Positions 8,256 through 18,000 of a stretch of 64,000 bases of DNA are shown here, piece by piece. How positions within the stretch are numbered: position 1 is the first letter of the stretch; the number at the start of each line of letters is the position of its first letter. The notes beneath the pieces were generated by a model. That model was not told the DNA's origin. It did not search any database and saw nothing but the letters and a program-made list of their open reading frames with translations. Origin of the DNA: Planctomycetota bacterium (lineage in GTDB: Bacteria; Planctomycetota; Planctomycetia; Pirellulales; UBA1268); the NCBI GenBank assembly GCA_003669605.1, contig QWOP01000053.1, forward strand, positions 62,001 to 126,000, read 5' to 3'. The translations under genes and the position numbers were made by a program.

Positions 8256-9557
8256 CTAACCCCCGATTCCCCCCACCGCCACCAGATCGTCCTCGAAGAA
8301 CCGCGGCAGCAGCGAATCGACCATCAACAAGCCCCGGCGGGTGAGTACGGGAGCGGGGCGGAGTTGCGCGAGGCATCCCTCGGCCTCAAGTTGGGCCCAT
8401 TGGCGAGCAAAAGCCTCCACGGGATCAATCCCGAACTTGGTGCGGAGCCTTTCGACATCGAGGCGACCGCGTTTGAGCCCCAGGATCGTCTCGCGGATCA
8501 GCAACTCGCGGGAGGTCGGGCGGAGTCCACGGAGGATCGGCAACTGGCCCAACTCCACGGCGCTTAAGTAGTCGTCCCATTGCGTGGCATTTTGATAATG
8601 GACCCCTGACAAGTGCCCGAAACTCGCCACCCCGAGGGCCACCAGATCGCTCCCTTCCCAGAGCATGTCGCGGTAGCGGAAGTGGACGCGGTCAGGATCG
8701 CGAACCAGGGTGTAGCCACTGGAGACTGCATACCCGGCCGCGACAAACCGGTCGAAAGCGAAGTCGACCCATTCCCGCTTTGTCTTCCAGTCGGCGACCG
8801 GCGTCGGCGCGCCGCTCTCACGCGCGTCATGGACAAACGTGGTGTTGAGCGGGAGTTCGAGTTGGTAGATGGTCAGACTGTCTGGTTGGAGTGCCAACGT
8901 CCTCTCGATGGTCCGCTCCCAAGTCTCGCGGGTCTCGCCCACCATGCCGGCGATAAGGTCAATGTTGACGTTGGGGAAGCCTGCCGCACAGATCCATTCC
9001 CAGGCACGGAGAATCTCCGCCGAGAGGTGTGCCCGACCGTTGGCCTCGAGGATCTTGTCGTCGAAATTCTCCACCCCCAGGGAGAGCCTCGTCACGCCGA
9101 GTTCGCGGAGGGCCTTGATCTTCGGTTCCGAAAGCGTGCCCGGTTCGCACTCGAACGTCACCTCCTCAGCATCGTTCCATCCGAAACTGGCATGCACTCC
9201 GGCAACCAGTTTCTCCAGTTGCTTGACCGAGAGAAAGGAGGGGGTTCCACCACCGAAATAGACATACCGTAATTTTCGCCCGGCCACCGCCGGCTGCGCG
9301 GCCACAATGGCCGCTTCGCGGGAGAGACCCTGGGAATAGCGCTCGACGTCTGCCGCCTTGGTGTCGGTATAGACACGGAAATAGCAGAACTTGCAGCGCT
9401 TCCGACAAAACGGCACGTGCAGATAGAGCCCCAGCGGAGCGTCGGTGGGGGGGGAGGCAAAGGCCTCCAAGACCGTCGGCACAGCGGCGGCGTCCCAGCG
9501 GTGAAACGGCGGGTAGTTGGCGACGAAATAACTGCCCGGTTCGGTCGAGTCACTCAT
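8256..9557 (-). CDS. HemN/HemW-like radical SAM protein (coproporphyrinogen III oxidase family)
   Basis: 433 residues. Radical SAM cluster Cys51-x3-Cys55-x2-Cys58 (CRKRCKFCYF), SAM-binding GGGTPSFLS near 102-110, and a C-terminal HemN_C-type winged-helix region (about residues 350-425). Members either decarboxylate coproporphyrinogen III anaerobically (HemN), act as heme chaperones (HemW), or belong to uncharacterised subgroups. HemN needs specific N-terminal residues that I cannot verify by eye, so the exact role is open. ATG at 9557, weak ribosome binding site. It stands alone between the polyprenyl synthase and a sugar isomerase-like gene with gaps of 188 and 86 bases. Confidence 0.85.
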   Translation of the reverse strand: MSDSTEPGSYFVANYPPFHRWDAAAVPTVLEAFASPPTDAPLGLYLHVPFCRKRCKFCYFRVYTDTKAADVERYSQGLSREAAIVAAQPAVAGRKLRYVYFGGGTPSFLSVKQLEKLVAGVHASFGWNDAEEVTFECEPGTLSEPKIKALRELGVTRLSLGVENFDDKILEANGRAHLSAEILRAWEWICAAGFPNVNIDLIAGMVGETRETWERTIERTLALQPDSLTIYQLELPLNTTFVHDARESGAPTPVADWKTKREWVDFAFDRFVAAGYAVSSGYTLVRDPDRVHFRYRDMLWEGSDLVALGVASFGHLSGVHYQNATQWDDYLSAVELGQLPILRGLRPTSRELLIRETILGLKRGRLDVERLRTKFGIDPVEAFARQWAQLEAEGCLAQLRPAPVLTRRGLLMVDSLLPRFFEDDLVAVGGIGG

Positions 9558-9643
9558 TCGGTGTCACCAGTTGTCATAAGGCCGTTCTCGGGATCACCCA
9601 GTCCATCGCCCGCTCAAGCAGAGCAGACAGTCAACCAGATCGC

Positions 9644-10663
9644 TCAGCGGACGGACAGGCCGCGGGCCGCCAACAGGTCGTCAAAGTCGCGTAGATGGTA
9701 GACGATACCGGCCCCATCGAGCATGCCGCACAGACTCCGCAGTGCGATGCCCATCCCATCCGGGCCGCTGGTACCACCGAACTGACCACCGCCACGGACG
9801 TGGGGTTCGAGGTCGAGAAACACGCCGGGAATGCCCCGTCGTGCGAGCCGCTTGGCGAGCGTGGGAAGGAATGTCTTGAGATCGGCAAGGATCTTCGCAT
9901 GCCCTCCGGCACCGCGGTCGGCGGGGACGAAGTTGGCAAGCGATCCCTCGTCGACGTGCCCACCCCGGGCCACCACCGCCGTCTTGCGGGAGTCCTTGAT
10001 GTGGACCCAGCCCAGCCCGGGCTTCATCGCTTCCCACTGCCTGAAAATCTCGCTGGTCGAGAACCCCTGGACCACCAGATTGGCAGCGTCGAACACCAGT
10101 ACCAACCCGGGATGGTTGACGCGGCGGTGGATCTCGGCGAGCAAATGGCCGTCGCGGCCGACGAGGTTGGCCTCCACCTCCAGTCCGAAGGTGAGGTCGG
10201 AGCGGTGGCAGGCCTCGGCGATCCGGCCGATGCGGTCGACGGCCGCCTCAAGGTGATCCTCGGGCCGCTCTCCCTTGGGTGGATAGAAGGAGAAGCCCCG
10301 GATCAACTTGGTCTCGAAAGCGTGGGCCAACTCGCAGGCCCGGGCCACGTTGCGGGAGAGGTAGGTCTTCACGGGAACAAAGGCATTCTTCGTGCCATCC
10401 TCGACGTCGAGGAGTTTTGTCTTTCCGATCGGCGAGGCGATCGAGGCCACGTTGACGCCGTACCGGTCCCCGAGATGGCGGAGTTTCTGAATCTCGGGAA
10501 GCGTGAGTTTCATGACGTTTTTGACTCCCCGGCCGACGTCGATGAACCGCAGGCTGTAGTACTCAAGTCCCATTGCCGCCAAGGCCGTGAACTGTTCCAC
10601 CGCCGTGAGATCGAACGCCGATTCGTCGGCGAGAGCGGAGAGGAGGACGCGTGCCTGGGCCAT
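9644..10663 (-). CDS. Sugar phosphate isomerase/epimerase-like TIM barrel
   Basis: 339 residues resembling the xylose isomerase-like/AP endonuclease 2 barrel: metal-ligand type segments GLEVEAN (Glu), VFDAANLV (Asp), WVHIKDS (His and Asp) and a final FLDLEPH (Glu) appear in the expected order. No signal peptide, so cytoplasmic. Substrate unknown; many planctomycete genomes carry large numbers of such isomerases acting on keto-sugars or inositols. It ends shortly downstream of queF on the same strand (30-base gap), but I see no functional link with queuosine. Confidence 0.82.
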   Translation of the reverse strand: MAQARVLLSALADESAFDLTAVEQFTALAAMGLEYYSLRFIDVGRGVKNVMKLTLPEIQKLRHLGDRYGVNVASIASPIGKTKLLDVEDGTKNAFVPVKTYLSRNVARACELAHAFETKLIRGFSFYPPKGERPEDHLEAAVDRIGRIAEACHRSDLTFGLEVEANLVGRDGHLLAEIHRRVNHPGLVLVFDAANLVVQGFSTSEIFRQWEAMKPGLGWVHIKDSRKTAVVARGGHVDEGSLANFVPADRGAGGHAKILADLKTFLPTLAKRLARRGIPGVFLDLEPHVRGGGQFGGTSGPDGMGIALRSLCGMLDGAGIVYHLRDFDDLLAARGLSVR

Positions 10664-10693
10664 GGTGAGTTCCCGTTGAAGGGGGTCCCGACG

Positions 10694-11119
10694 TCATGCG
10701 GAAGGGGGGAGATGATCAGCAGAGGGGTGGGAGACCACGATCCGCGACGAGATGCCACCGCGGGGCGTGAAGTGGGCCAGCAGCGTCATCCGCCGCGGGG
10801 CGAGCACCGCGACCAGATCGTCGAGGATGTGGTTGGTGACGTTCTCGTAGAAGATCCCTTCGTTCCGGAAGGCCTGGAGGTACAATTTCAGGCTCTTGAG
10901 CTCCACGCACAGCCCGGCGGGGATGTAGCGGAACGTGAGCGTCCCGAAATCGGGCTGCCCCGTCTTTGGGCACATCGACGTGAACTCGGGACAGATGATT
11001 TCGATCAGGTAGTCGCGGGCCGCAAACCGGTTCTCGAAGACTTCGAGTTGCGAGCGGGACGGCGGCTTTGCAGGGTGGTGGGTCACGTTTGTCATCGGAT
11101 TGGTGCTGGATTTTGTCAT
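10694..11119 (-). CDS. queF: NADPH-dependent 7-cyano-7-deazaguanine reductase QueF
   Basis: Reduces preQ0 to preQ1 in queuosine biosynthesis. 141 residues, the short single-domain (YkvM) type. The nucleophilic Cys and catalytic Asp lie in [12 protein letters not shown] (Cys50, Asp57) and the NADPH/substrate motif ELKSLKLY follows at about 73-80. The start at 11119 is only 15 bases from the divergent queC start; the in-frame ATG at 11095 would give a more usual N-terminus and a 39-base spacer, so it is a good alternative. The tiny spacer leaves no room for a preQ1 riboswitch between the genes. Confidence 0.95.
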   Translation of the reverse strand: MTKSSTNPMTNVTHHPAKPPSRSQLEVFENRFAARDYLIEIICPEFTSMCPKTGQPDFGTLTFRYIPAGLCVELKSLKLYLQAFRNEGIFYENVTNHILDDLVAVLAPRRMTLLAHFTPRGGISSRIVVSHPSADHLPPSA

Positions 11120-11134
11120 GGAGAAGAGTGTGCC

Positions 11135-11884
11135 ATGAACGACGGCCTTCTGAAAGCGGGATCGCGGCCTTCCACAGATGCGGCCCGATCACGGTCCCGA
11201 CTGGTGGTTCTTCTCTCCGGGGGGCTCGACTCGGCCACCGTGGCAGCCTGGGGCTTGCGGCAGGGCTGGCAGGTGACCGCCCTGTCGATCGACTACCGGC
11301 AACGGCACCGCATCGAACTGGACGCCGCTCGGGCTGTGGCCAGTCACCTGGGAATCGACGACCATGTGATTATCCCCCTCGATCCGGCGGCATTTAGGGG
11401 TAGCGCACTGGTGGACAGCACCATTCCGGTTCCTCGGGACCGGGCCGACGAGGATCTGGCACGCGACATTCCCACGACCTATGTACCGGCCCGCAACACC
11501 GTATTCCTGGCTTTGGCCTTGGCCCTGGCGGAGTCGCGGGGGGCAGACGCAATCGCCCTGGGAGTCAACGCCATCGACTACAGTGGCTATCCCGACTGCC
11601 GGCCGGAATTCATCGATGCCTTTCGGCGACTGGCCACCCTCGGCACCAAGGCCGGCGTGGAGGGGCGGCCAATCGGGATCCTCGCTCCGCTGGTGGAGAT
11701 GTCGAAGGAGGAGATCGTCCGCTTGGCGATCGACCTCGGGCTCGACACCAGCCTGACGAGCAGTTGCTACGATCCTGCCGCAGACGGCGGCCCCTGCGGC
11801 CACTGCGACTCCTGCCGGCTGCGAGCCGCCGGGTTCGCCGCCGCCGATGCCATCGATCGACGGGCGACCCCCTTGCGGGCTTAA
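11135..11884 (+). CDS. queC: 7-cyano-7-deazaguanine synthase QueC
   Basis: ATP-dependent conversion of 7-carboxy-7-deazaguanine to preQ0. 249 residues from ATG 11135. PP-loop SGGLDSAT at 28-35 and a C-terminal zinc site Cys211, Cys221, Cys224, Cys227 (PCGHCDSC). Divergent from queF and followed 93 bases later by queE on the same strand; queC and queE probably form one transcript. QueD, which acts before QueE, is not in the window and must be elsewhere. Confidence 0.96.
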   Translation: MNDGLLKAGSRPSTDAARSRSRLVVLLSGGLDSATVAAWGLRQGWQVTALSIDYRQRHRIELDAARAVASHLGIDDHVIIPLDPAAFRGSALVDSTIPVPRDRADEDLARDIPTTYVPARNTVFLALALALAESRGADAIALGVNAIDYSGYPDCRPEFIDAFRRLATLGTKAGVEGRPIGILAPLVEMSKEEIVRLAIDLGLDTSLTSSCYDPAADGGPCGHCDSCRLRAAGFAAADAIDRRATPLRA

Positions 11885-11977
11885 GTCCCTGGCCGGATGG
11901 TCAGGATGGTCCCGCCGGCCGATATGGTTGAAGTTGGCCGTCCTGGTTGTCGGTCGCGGATCGGGAGACTCCAAAGC

Positions 11978-12703
11978 GTGCGGATCGCCGAACTCTACGC
12001 CTCCCTGCAGGGGGAGGGTCTGCTCGCCGGAACGCCGAGCACGTTCGTGCGCACCAGCGGCTGCAATCTCCGTTGCCACTGGTGCGACACGCCATTCACC
12101 TCCTGGCGACCGGGCGGGGAGGAAAGGAGCATCGATGCGATCCGCAAAGCTGTCGACGATCTCGGACTGTCTCATGTGGTGCTCACCGGCGGTGAGCCAC
12201 TGCTCCCCGCCGACGCCGGGGAACTGTGCGCCCGGCTGCGTCTGGATGGCCACCATCTCACCGTGGAAACCGCCGGCACGGTGCTCCCTGGGGGAGTGCC
12301 GGCGGAGGACCTCGCCGATCTGATGTCGGTCAGTCCCAAACTCGTCTCGTCGGCTCCCCCGCCGGACACTCCCGGCGACTGGCACGAACGTCATTCCCGA
12401 TCCAGGCGCCGGGATGACGTGCTGGAGGCGCTGCTGCGTGCGCCGCAGTGGCAGTTGAAGTTCGTCGTCGATACACCCGACGATCTGGCGGAAGTGATCG
12501 CCTGGCTCGACGACCTCGATGCCGCGGGTGTCGGTGGAGAAGGGGGGCTGCCCCGCGACCGGGTGTTTGTGATGCCGCAGGGAACAAACCCCGCGACACT
12601 CGCCGCAACGAGCCAATGGCTCGAATCAGCCTGCCATGCTGAGGGGTTGCGACTGGCGCCCCGCCACCACATCGCCTGGTTCGGCAACACCCGGGGAACC
12701 TGA
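11978..12703 (+). CDS. queE: 7-carboxy-7-deazaguanine synthase QueE (radical SAM)
   Basis: Converts 6-carboxytetrahydropterin to 7-carboxy-7-deazaguanine. Radical SAM motif Cys29-x3-Cys33-x2-Cys36 (CNLRCHWCDTP) and GGEPLL. GTG at 11978 is chosen because it starts the family's usual N-terminus (V/M-RIAELYASLQGEG) and has GGGAGA nine bases upstream; an ATG at 11897 would add 27 residues without a clear ribosome binding site. Stop lies only 4 bases from the stop of the convergent membrane-protein gene. Confidence 0.93.
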   Translation: MRIAELYASLQGEGLLAGTPSTFVRTSGCNLRCHWCDTPFTSWRPGGEERSIDAIRKAVDDLGLSHVVLTGGEPLLPADAGELCARLRLDGHHLTVETAGTVLPGGVPAEDLADLMSVSPKLVSSAPPPDTPGDWHERHSRSRRRDDVLEALLRAPQWQLKFVVDTPDDLAEVIAWLDDLDAAGVGGEGGLPRDRVFVMPQGTNPATLAATSQWLESACHAEGLRLAPRHHIAWFGNTRGT

Positions 12704-12707
12704 CGGT

Positions 12708-13808
12708 TCAGGCCGGGGCAGGGGGGGCATCGGCGGGGGAGTGGGGCTTGCCGGGGGCGTGCCCTCGAGGTCCGAAAGCCAACACGGTGGCGGCACCGGC
12801 GGCCACCACCAACAGCCCGGCGAGGAAGAACGGACTGACGGCTCCGGTGGGGGTGTGTGCGAAGGCGAGCGTGGTGAAGGTATTGATCACTGGAGCGCAG
12901 CCAAAGACCACCGGCATCACCGTGAACGGCTTGCCGCCGGAGGAGAAGGCGAGAATCGTTCCTAAGGCCCCCAGCGCGCCGAGCGACCCGCCCCCTAGGC
13001 TCCAAAGCACGCCGGAGGAGTTCCAGTTGCCTGTGTCGCCCAGCGGTCCGAGCAGCGCCAGTGGGACGAGGACGGCGATGAGGAAATAGGCGATGCCGAT
13101 GCAGATCAGCGGTCGCAGGCGACTGCCGGCCATCGCTGTTTGCCCTTTGTGGAGCACTGGACCATAGGCCCCCCAACTGAACATCGCCAACGCCACCGAC
13201 AGCAGCACCTCGAGGAACCGCTCCGGCCGGGCCGTCGCCGGGGCCACCGAATGCGTCGGGGACTCGGCCAATTCCTCGCCGGCGTCGTCGGCGTCGACGG
13301 TGGCGCTCGGGACAGCACTTGCGACGGCAGCGGGCGTCGCATGCCCATGCGGCACCGGCTTGAAGATGAGCACGGTGACGGCTCCCATGACCACGAGGAT
13401 CAAGCCGGCGAGGAATGGGGCCTTGAGTTGGTTGAACGACTTGGTCATGAAGGCGTTGAGGAGGGTGTTGATCACCGGCGCCCCGCCGAATACCAGCGGC
13501 ATCACGTAGATCGGCTTGCCACCAAAGTTGAGCGCCAAGATCACCCCCAGCGCTCCCAGTGCCCCGGCCGTTCCGGCCAGCAGGCTCCAGAGCACTCCCG
13601 TCCGCGTCCAGGATCCCTTTTCCCCACCACGGGTAAGCAAGACCAACGGGATCAGCACCGCGATCAGAAAGTAGGCGATCCCCACACAGACAAACGGGCG
13701 CAGCGGGGATTGCATCCCGTCACGTCCGAAATGGAGCACCGGGCCATACACGCCCCAGCAGAAGGCGGTCAGGGCGATCGCGGCGAGCATGCGGAGGAAC
13801 TGCACCAT
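12708..13808 (-). CDS. Internally duplicated multi-pass membrane protein (EamA/sugar-transporter-like), function unknown
   Basis: 366 residues from ATG 13808 (GGAG nine bases upstream). Two copies of a roughly 150-residue membrane unit: copy 1 begins with CWGVYGPVLH near residue 17 and copy 2 with SWGAYGPVLH near residue 212; both continue with L-R-P-(F/L)-(V/I)-C-(V/I)-GIAYFLIAVL, a Gly-Ala-rich helix (GALGALG), GGKP, a V-x-PVVFG-type segment with AP-V-I-N-T, and a last helix. Each unit has about four or five membrane segments, joined by a soluble linker rich in Ala, Asp and His. The pattern resembles the inverted or tandem repeats of drug/metabolite transporters but I do not recognise the family. 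Convergent with queE; 51 bases downstream of the heptosyltransferase. Confidence 0.8.
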   Translation of the reverse strand: MVQFLRMLAAIALTAFCWGVYGPVLHFGRDGMQSPLRPFVCVGIAYFLIAVLIPLVLLTRGGEKGSWTRTGVLWSLLAGTAGALGALGVILALNFGGKPIYVMPLVFGGAPVINTLLNAFMTKSFNQLKAPFLAGLILVVMGAVTVLIFKPVPHGHATPAAVASAVPSATVDADDAGEELAESPTHSVAPATARPERFLEVLLSVALAMFSWGAYGPVLHKGQTAMAGSRLRPLICIGIAYFLIAVLVPLALLGPLGDTGNWNSSGVLWSLGGGSLGALGALGTILAFSSGGKPFTVMPVVFGCAPVINTFTTLAFAHTPTGAVSPFFLAGLLVVAAGAATVLAFGPRGHAPGKPHSPADAPPAPA

Positions 13809-13859
13809 CGGTAAAACTCCAGCAAACAAGGGCAGGAAAACGGAGGGCGGAAGGCCTGA

Positions 13860-14978
13860 TCAACCAGCGCTGCGAGGGCGATTGGTCTCTGAGGCGACAC
13901 GGGGCTCGGCAGGGTCCGCCGATCCACCGGCTAGCGTCCCTTCCAGGAAGGGCATCATCATACGCCCTACATCGTCGACGGAGAGGAGCCGCATGCAATC
14001 GTGGTGCTTGAGCGGGCACTCTCGCCGGCCACAGGGAGAGCAGGGGAGATCGAGACGCATCTCTCGGAGGCTGGGATGATCGGAGCGGCCCAGCCTGGGG
14101 TCCATGGGCCCGAGAAGGGCGATTGTGGGGCGGTTGAAGGCGGCGGCGATGTGCCGCGGCCCGCTGTCGGAACTGACCACGACGGCAGCCCGACGGATGA
14201 GCGCCTTGGCCAGTCCGAAGGGGAGTTGAGGCTCGTCGGCTAAGCTCTGCACCGACAGATTCCCGGCACGGGTCACGACCGAGCGGGCATCGTCCCGGTC
14301 TCCGGGGCCGCAATGGACCAAGACCCGCGCATCGGGGCGCTGCTGGAGAACAAAGCGGGCCAGGGCGGCGAACTTCTCGGCCCCCCAACTCTTCGCCGGG
14401 CCGAACGCGCCGTTGTCATTAAAAACCACGAGCGGACCGGCAGCGCCGGAGGGGAAAAGACGCCCCAAAACGCCATCCGCCAGCCGCTCGTCAGCCACCA
14501 GAGTGGTCAATTCCGTCCGCAGCGAACCCGCCGGAACCCCAATCCGCACAGCCAAATCCATGGCATGTTCGGTGGGAGATGTCGGTTCCACACGCCAGCC
14601 GCGGCGGCGCGGCGGCAGCGCATCGGTGAGCAGCAACCTGCGACCGTGACGGGCAAACCCCACCCTGCGCCGCGCCCCACCCGCGAAGGCCAAGGCCGCG
14701 GTGGAGAGTGAATTCGGAACGATCAGCGCCGTGTCGAACCGCCGCCGCCGAAGTGCGCGGACGACCGCCGGAAAACGGACCGCCGCAGAGCGGCCACGGC
14801 GGTCGTAGGGGACGAAGTCGTCGAGCCAATCGGTGCCGGCAAGCAGTTCGGCGTAGTGCTCCTTGAGGACGCCTGTGATCCGGGCACGGTTGCCGAAATG
14901 ACCACGCACTGCCCGGAGCATGGGGGTCGCCATGACGAGGTCGCCGACCCAGCGAGGAAGGATCACGAGGATGTTCAT
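13860..14978 (-). CDS. Glycosyltransferase family 9 (lipopolysaccharide heptosyltransferase II-like)
   Basis: 372 residues. N-terminus MNILVILPRWVGDLVMATPM is the typical start of WaaF/WaaC enzymes, and the C-terminal half has VVFNDNGAFGPAKSW and VVSSDSGPRHIAAAFNRPT for nucleotide-sugar binding. Transfers a heptose, or another sugar, in outer-membrane lipopolysaccharide core assembly on the cytoplasmic face. The C-terminal CSPCGRRECPLKHHDCM cluster is common in the group. Gene order on the minus strand (ABC exporter, then this, then the membrane protein) does not form a known cluster. The last 20 residues are low complexity. Confidence 0.88.
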   Translation of the reverse strand: MNILVILPRWVGDLVMATPMLRAVRGHFGNRARITGVLKEHYAELLAGTDWLDDFVPYDRRGRSAAVRFPAVVRALRRRRFDTALIVPNSLSTAALAFAGGARRRVGFARHGRRLLLTDALPPRRRGWRVEPTSPTEHAMDLAVRIGVPAGSLRTELTTLVADERLADGVLGRLFPSGAAGPLVVFNDNGAFGPAKSWGAEKFAALARFVLQQRPDARVLVHCGPGDRDDARSVVTRAGNLSVQSLADEPQLPFGLAKALIRRAAVVVSSDSGPRHIAAAFNRPTIALLGPMDPRLGRSDHPSLREMRLDLPCSPCGRRECPLKHHDCMRLLSVDDVGRMMMPFLEGTLAGGSADPAEPRVASETNRPRSAG

Positions 14979-15048
14979 GACCGGTACCCTACCCGCCGGG
15001 GGATCGGGGGAACAAAGCCAAAAAGAGGGTAGTACCTGAGGAAAACGC

Positions 15049-18000
15049 TCAGCCGCGGGAGGCCAAGGCGTCGCGTGGGGAGAGCCGGGCCACGGCGCGG
15101 GTGGCCAGCAGCCCCGCCAGCAGCGCCACCAGCAGCGTCAGCAGGCAGGTTCCGGCGATCCAGACCAGCGGGACTGCAGCGCGCCCACCGGCAACGTGGG
15201 CCGGCAGGGTCGCTGCCCCAGCCAAGCCCCCGGCAACCAGACCAAGCCCCACCATGAGGAGGGTCTCAAGGATCACCAACCGCCGCAAGCGGGCAGCCGA
15301 GAAACCAACTGCCTCGAGGAGGCCGAACGTGCCGATTCGTTCCAGGACGCTCTGGATCTGGGCTGCTGCCACGCCGGCAGTCCCCAGCAGCAGGCCGAGC
15401 GTGCCGAGCGCCTGAAATGCCGACAGGAACGTGTTCTGCACCGCCGACAAGCTCTGCAACCGCTCGAGTGTCGGCTGGACCGTGACCCCGGCGTCGGTCC
15501 AAGCAGCAGCCACCGCTCTGCCAACATCGGCCCCCGTGCTCGCGTGCGGCCCCGCATCCACCAGCGCCATTCCATACCCCGAGCGGCGGGGAAACACCCG
15601 CTGAAAATCCTCTTCAGCGATCATCACCCATCCCTGCAGGATTCCCGGTTCGAGGAGCCCGACGATCTCGTATTCGACCTCCACGCCATCGTCGTCGGGC
15701 AGTTTAAAAAGCGTTCCCACGCCTCCCAACTTGAGCGCCCAGCGGGCGGTGGCATCGTCGAGAATTGCTGGCACGGGTCCATCCCCACCAGCGCGTCCCA
15801 ACAGCCGCCAGGGATTGCCCTCGGCGGCGGCCGGCAACTGCGAGTGGCCCGTGAAACCGAATCCGCCCCGGGCGACGAAGTCGGGGCCGAGCCCCAAGAC
15901 CACCGGCCGCGCTGGGGCGTAGAGGTTGGTGCAGCTGGCATCGTCGCCGGCGCTGGCCCGTACCCGGGTGATCGTGCACTCGGCGATGATCTGGCGCTGC
16001 TCATCGGAGAGGCCCAATTCCATCCGCACATCGGCATCGGCGGGATCGACACCGGTCGGTTCACCGAAGGTGGCGATCGTCGTCCATCCTCCGGTCGGTC
16101 CTGTCCGGTCGAAGGGCCGGGAAGGAACACTCAACGAAAAAGCCGACACCGCCACGATGAGGAACTCCGCCACCGCCACGATGGCGGCGATCGAGAACGC
16201 CCGCGTCGGCCGATGGGCCAATCCCCGCCAGGCGAGTCCGAAAAGCGAGCGGATCGACTGCCGGCCACCGCCAGCCACCCGCCCGAGCAACAATCGCACC
16301 AGCGCCAACAGTCCCGCCAACGCCAAGGCCCCCGAGAGGAAGAACAGCCCCACCGCTCCCTGGGCATCAAGCCGGCCGGCGGTGGCCGCCGCCACGAGGC
16401 TCAACATCAAAGCCGCCACTGCCAACTGCTGCGAGCGCCGGGCCGCCGCAGGCTTCGCCGCGGGCGCTTGATCCCCCCCCCCGCGCAAGAGCGACAGGGG
16501 TGGCTGTCCGGCAGCGCGGCGCGCGGCCCACCAGATGGCCCCCATGGAAAGCAGCGCACTGGCCACCGCCCCGGGCAGCAGGCTCACCCAGCGGATAGAA
16601 CCGTCCCCGAAGGCTGGCGTCGAACCGGCGGCGACCGCCGCATTCCAATTCGACTCAAGCGCCCGCAGAAGCAGCCGCGCCCAGAAGGGCCCGACTGCCG
16701 TCCCCACGGCCACCCCCACCAGCACCGCGGCAGCCCCCACGATCGACAGCAACGCCGCGATCCGCCGCGCCGGCCAACCGATGGCCGCGAGGACTCCGAC
16801 ATCCCGGCGCCTGGCGGCAACAAGGAGATGGAACAGCAACCACTCCAGCAACAAGCCAGAGACCACGACAAAACTCGACAGCGCCAGAAAGAGGCTCCCA
16901 AAGGGAGTCGATCCCCTAGCCGCCGCCAGCGCATCGGCGCGGGAGGCCTGCACCCGAAGGCCCATCCGTTCGGGCTCCAGGTCCTCCGCGAGCTTCGCGG
17001 CGACTTGGGCACGCTGGGAGTCGGAAAGTTCCGGCAGGAACCAAGCCGTCGTCACGCCGAACCGGCTCCCCGCCAAGCGGCGGCCACACTGGAGCGACAC
17101 AAAGGCCTTGGGAGTGGCGCCGTGCGACTTCCAGTAGCGGTCGTCCTCGTCGTGGGGGGCCACCGTCCGCACCTTCGATCGATCGAACGGGAAGGGGGGA
17201 TCCCAGTCAGCGATCGACTTTTCGTCGGTGATCCCCGGCACCTCAGGCACGAGACTCCGCGCCACTGCGGCCCCCTCCATCCGCGCGATCCCCTCGATCC
17301 GCAGCCGGTGGACGGTCTCCTCCACCTTGCCATGGAGCGTCTCGGAACGGAAAAGACGCAGATCGATCTCGTCCCCAACCGCTACTGGTCGCCCCTGGGC
17401 GGCAAGGTCGTCGGCCATCCAACGGTCGATAATGATGCCGTCGGGGCCGGGAAGCGCCAGGGCCATTCCGTCCACGCCGCACAGGCCACCGACGGGCAGC
17501 GTGGTGCCGTCGATCGCAAGCACCGTCGAATAGGGGATGGCGGCGGCGTCTTTTCCATCCGTCGCCGGCACGGTCAAGTCGTTGACGAGAAAGGCCAGCG
17601 TGGGGGTTCCGCCGAGTGGGCCCAGCACCGCGGCTGCGGCCCGATCGACCTCTGTCGAAAGCAGCAGTCTGCGGCTGGCCAGCCGGGTTGCCATCCCGAT
17701 TCCGCCACCGCTGGGCACCGCTTCAAGCGACAACCCGTAATCTTCAAGCGTTGGCCGAAGCGCTGCACGGAAGCGCGCTGCGGCATCCGCTCCAGGCGCT
17801 GGGGAACCCGCCACCGCCGATTCCCCCGGCGCCCCGCCGACGACCGGCGCCCCGCCGACGACCGGCGCCCCGCCGACGACCAGGGCCGCGTTGGCAACAG
17901 CGCCGCGGCGGAGGATCTCCTGGACGGTCGTTATCGACGCCAACAACAAGCCTCTGGTGACCTGCGCGGGACGGAGCGAGAACCGGCCAATACCCTGCGG

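Noticed and set aside
11085-11135. preQ1 riboswitch in front of queF or queC
   Set aside because: The divergent spacer is 15-39 bases, too short for an aptamer, and no preQ1-type stem-loop with A-rich tail is seen.
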